This document shows positions 63,761-64,000 of a stretch of DNA of 64,000 nt, one piece after another (the stretch's first letter is position 1; every line of letters starts with the position of its first letter). Below the pieces are notes generated by a model, which worked only from the letters and a program-made list of their open reading frames with translations, did no database searches and was not told the DNA's origin. The position numbers and the translations under genes were made by a program. Source of the stretch: Xylaria sp. FL1777 (Eukaryota > Ascomycota > Sordariomycetes > Xylariales > Xylariaceae); assembly GCA_022578965.1 (NCBI GenBank), contig MU400507.1:372001-436000 (forward strand), in the 5' to 3' direction.

Positions 63761-64000
63761 TCAGCAGAGATAATCATGAGATAAGCCACAGAGAAGATAG
63801 AGACACAAGACGTGGAGAGAGAAGAGGAAGCCCTCTGAGCGTCTCTGCTATAAATAATTAAACGGACATTTCAAAGAAGCGTGTCGATGCCGACGCTGAA
63901 CTAAACGGGCTATCGAAGTCTGAATATTGTAGTTTCCTTCTTGGCATACGGGCTAAGGGGTTGATATTTACCCATAACTGTGCTTGTTTCTCGGGATTAT
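63761..64000. other. Right end of the window
   Basis: 3' flank of the P-loop kinase gene. The first 90 bases are AG-rich (AGAGA tracts). No further gene start seen before the edge. Confidence 0.5.

Overview
The window is nuclear DNA of a filamentous ascomycete, most likely a Sordariomycete. This is inferred from gene content (group III hybrid histidine kinase, fungal CaM kinase, Ync13-type Munc13 protein, BAR-PH-ArfGAP, a SAM plus HMG-box protein), from many short introns of about 47 to 120 nt with GT..AG ends and CTAAC/CTGAC branch sites, and from compact multi-exon genes separated by long gene-poor spacers. I saw no bacterial operons, rRNA, tRNA or CRISPR arrays.

Layout. 1-579 (-): 5' part of a UBE2W-type ubiquitin-conjugating enzyme, running off the left edge. 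2178-3748 (+): Ca2+/calmodulin-dependent protein kinase I. 5046-6668 (-): conserved-looking protein of unknown function. 12275-15653 (+): Mediator subunit 14 (Rgr1). 16117-17119 (+): small protein resembling DUF7053, with an extremely GC-rich last exon. 18441-22059 (-): six-exon BAR-PH-ArfGAP protein. 24414-25630 (-): eroded APH-like kinase gene. 27828-32056 (+): Munc13/Ync13-like protein with a C2 domain. 38474-42546 (+): Nik1/Os-1-type osmosensing hybrid histidine kinase. 43715-44933 (-): small four-exon unknown protein. 48893-50789 (+): SAM plus HMG-box protein. 53168-55943 (-): condensin subunit CAP-H/Brn1. 57151-59960 (-): divergent Hsp70-like protein. 63173-63760 (+): P-loop kinase.

The genes are not a cluster or pathway. 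They are mostly housekeeping or signalling genes: transcription (Mediator, HMG box), chromosome condensation, membrane traffic (ArfGAP, Munc13), stress and Ca2+ signalling (Nik1, CaMK), and ubiquitin. No secondary-metabolite, mating-type or mobile-element locus was recognised.

Most of the value is in the gene models. Exons were joined by matching splice sites to reading frame and family signatures. This revealed 7-nt first coding exons in two genes, a GC-AG intron in the E2 gene, and three introns of 54 or 60 nt that hold no stop and so hide inside open frames (two in the SAM-HMG gene, one in the histidine kinase). Gene-free stretches of 2.2 to 6.4 kb carry many short motifs built on TACCTAGGTA, plus homopolymer and simple-repeat tracts. 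No convincing new multi-gene system was found. The best candidates for undescribed biology are the small unknown proteins, the frame-preserving introns and the dispersed palindromic motif.
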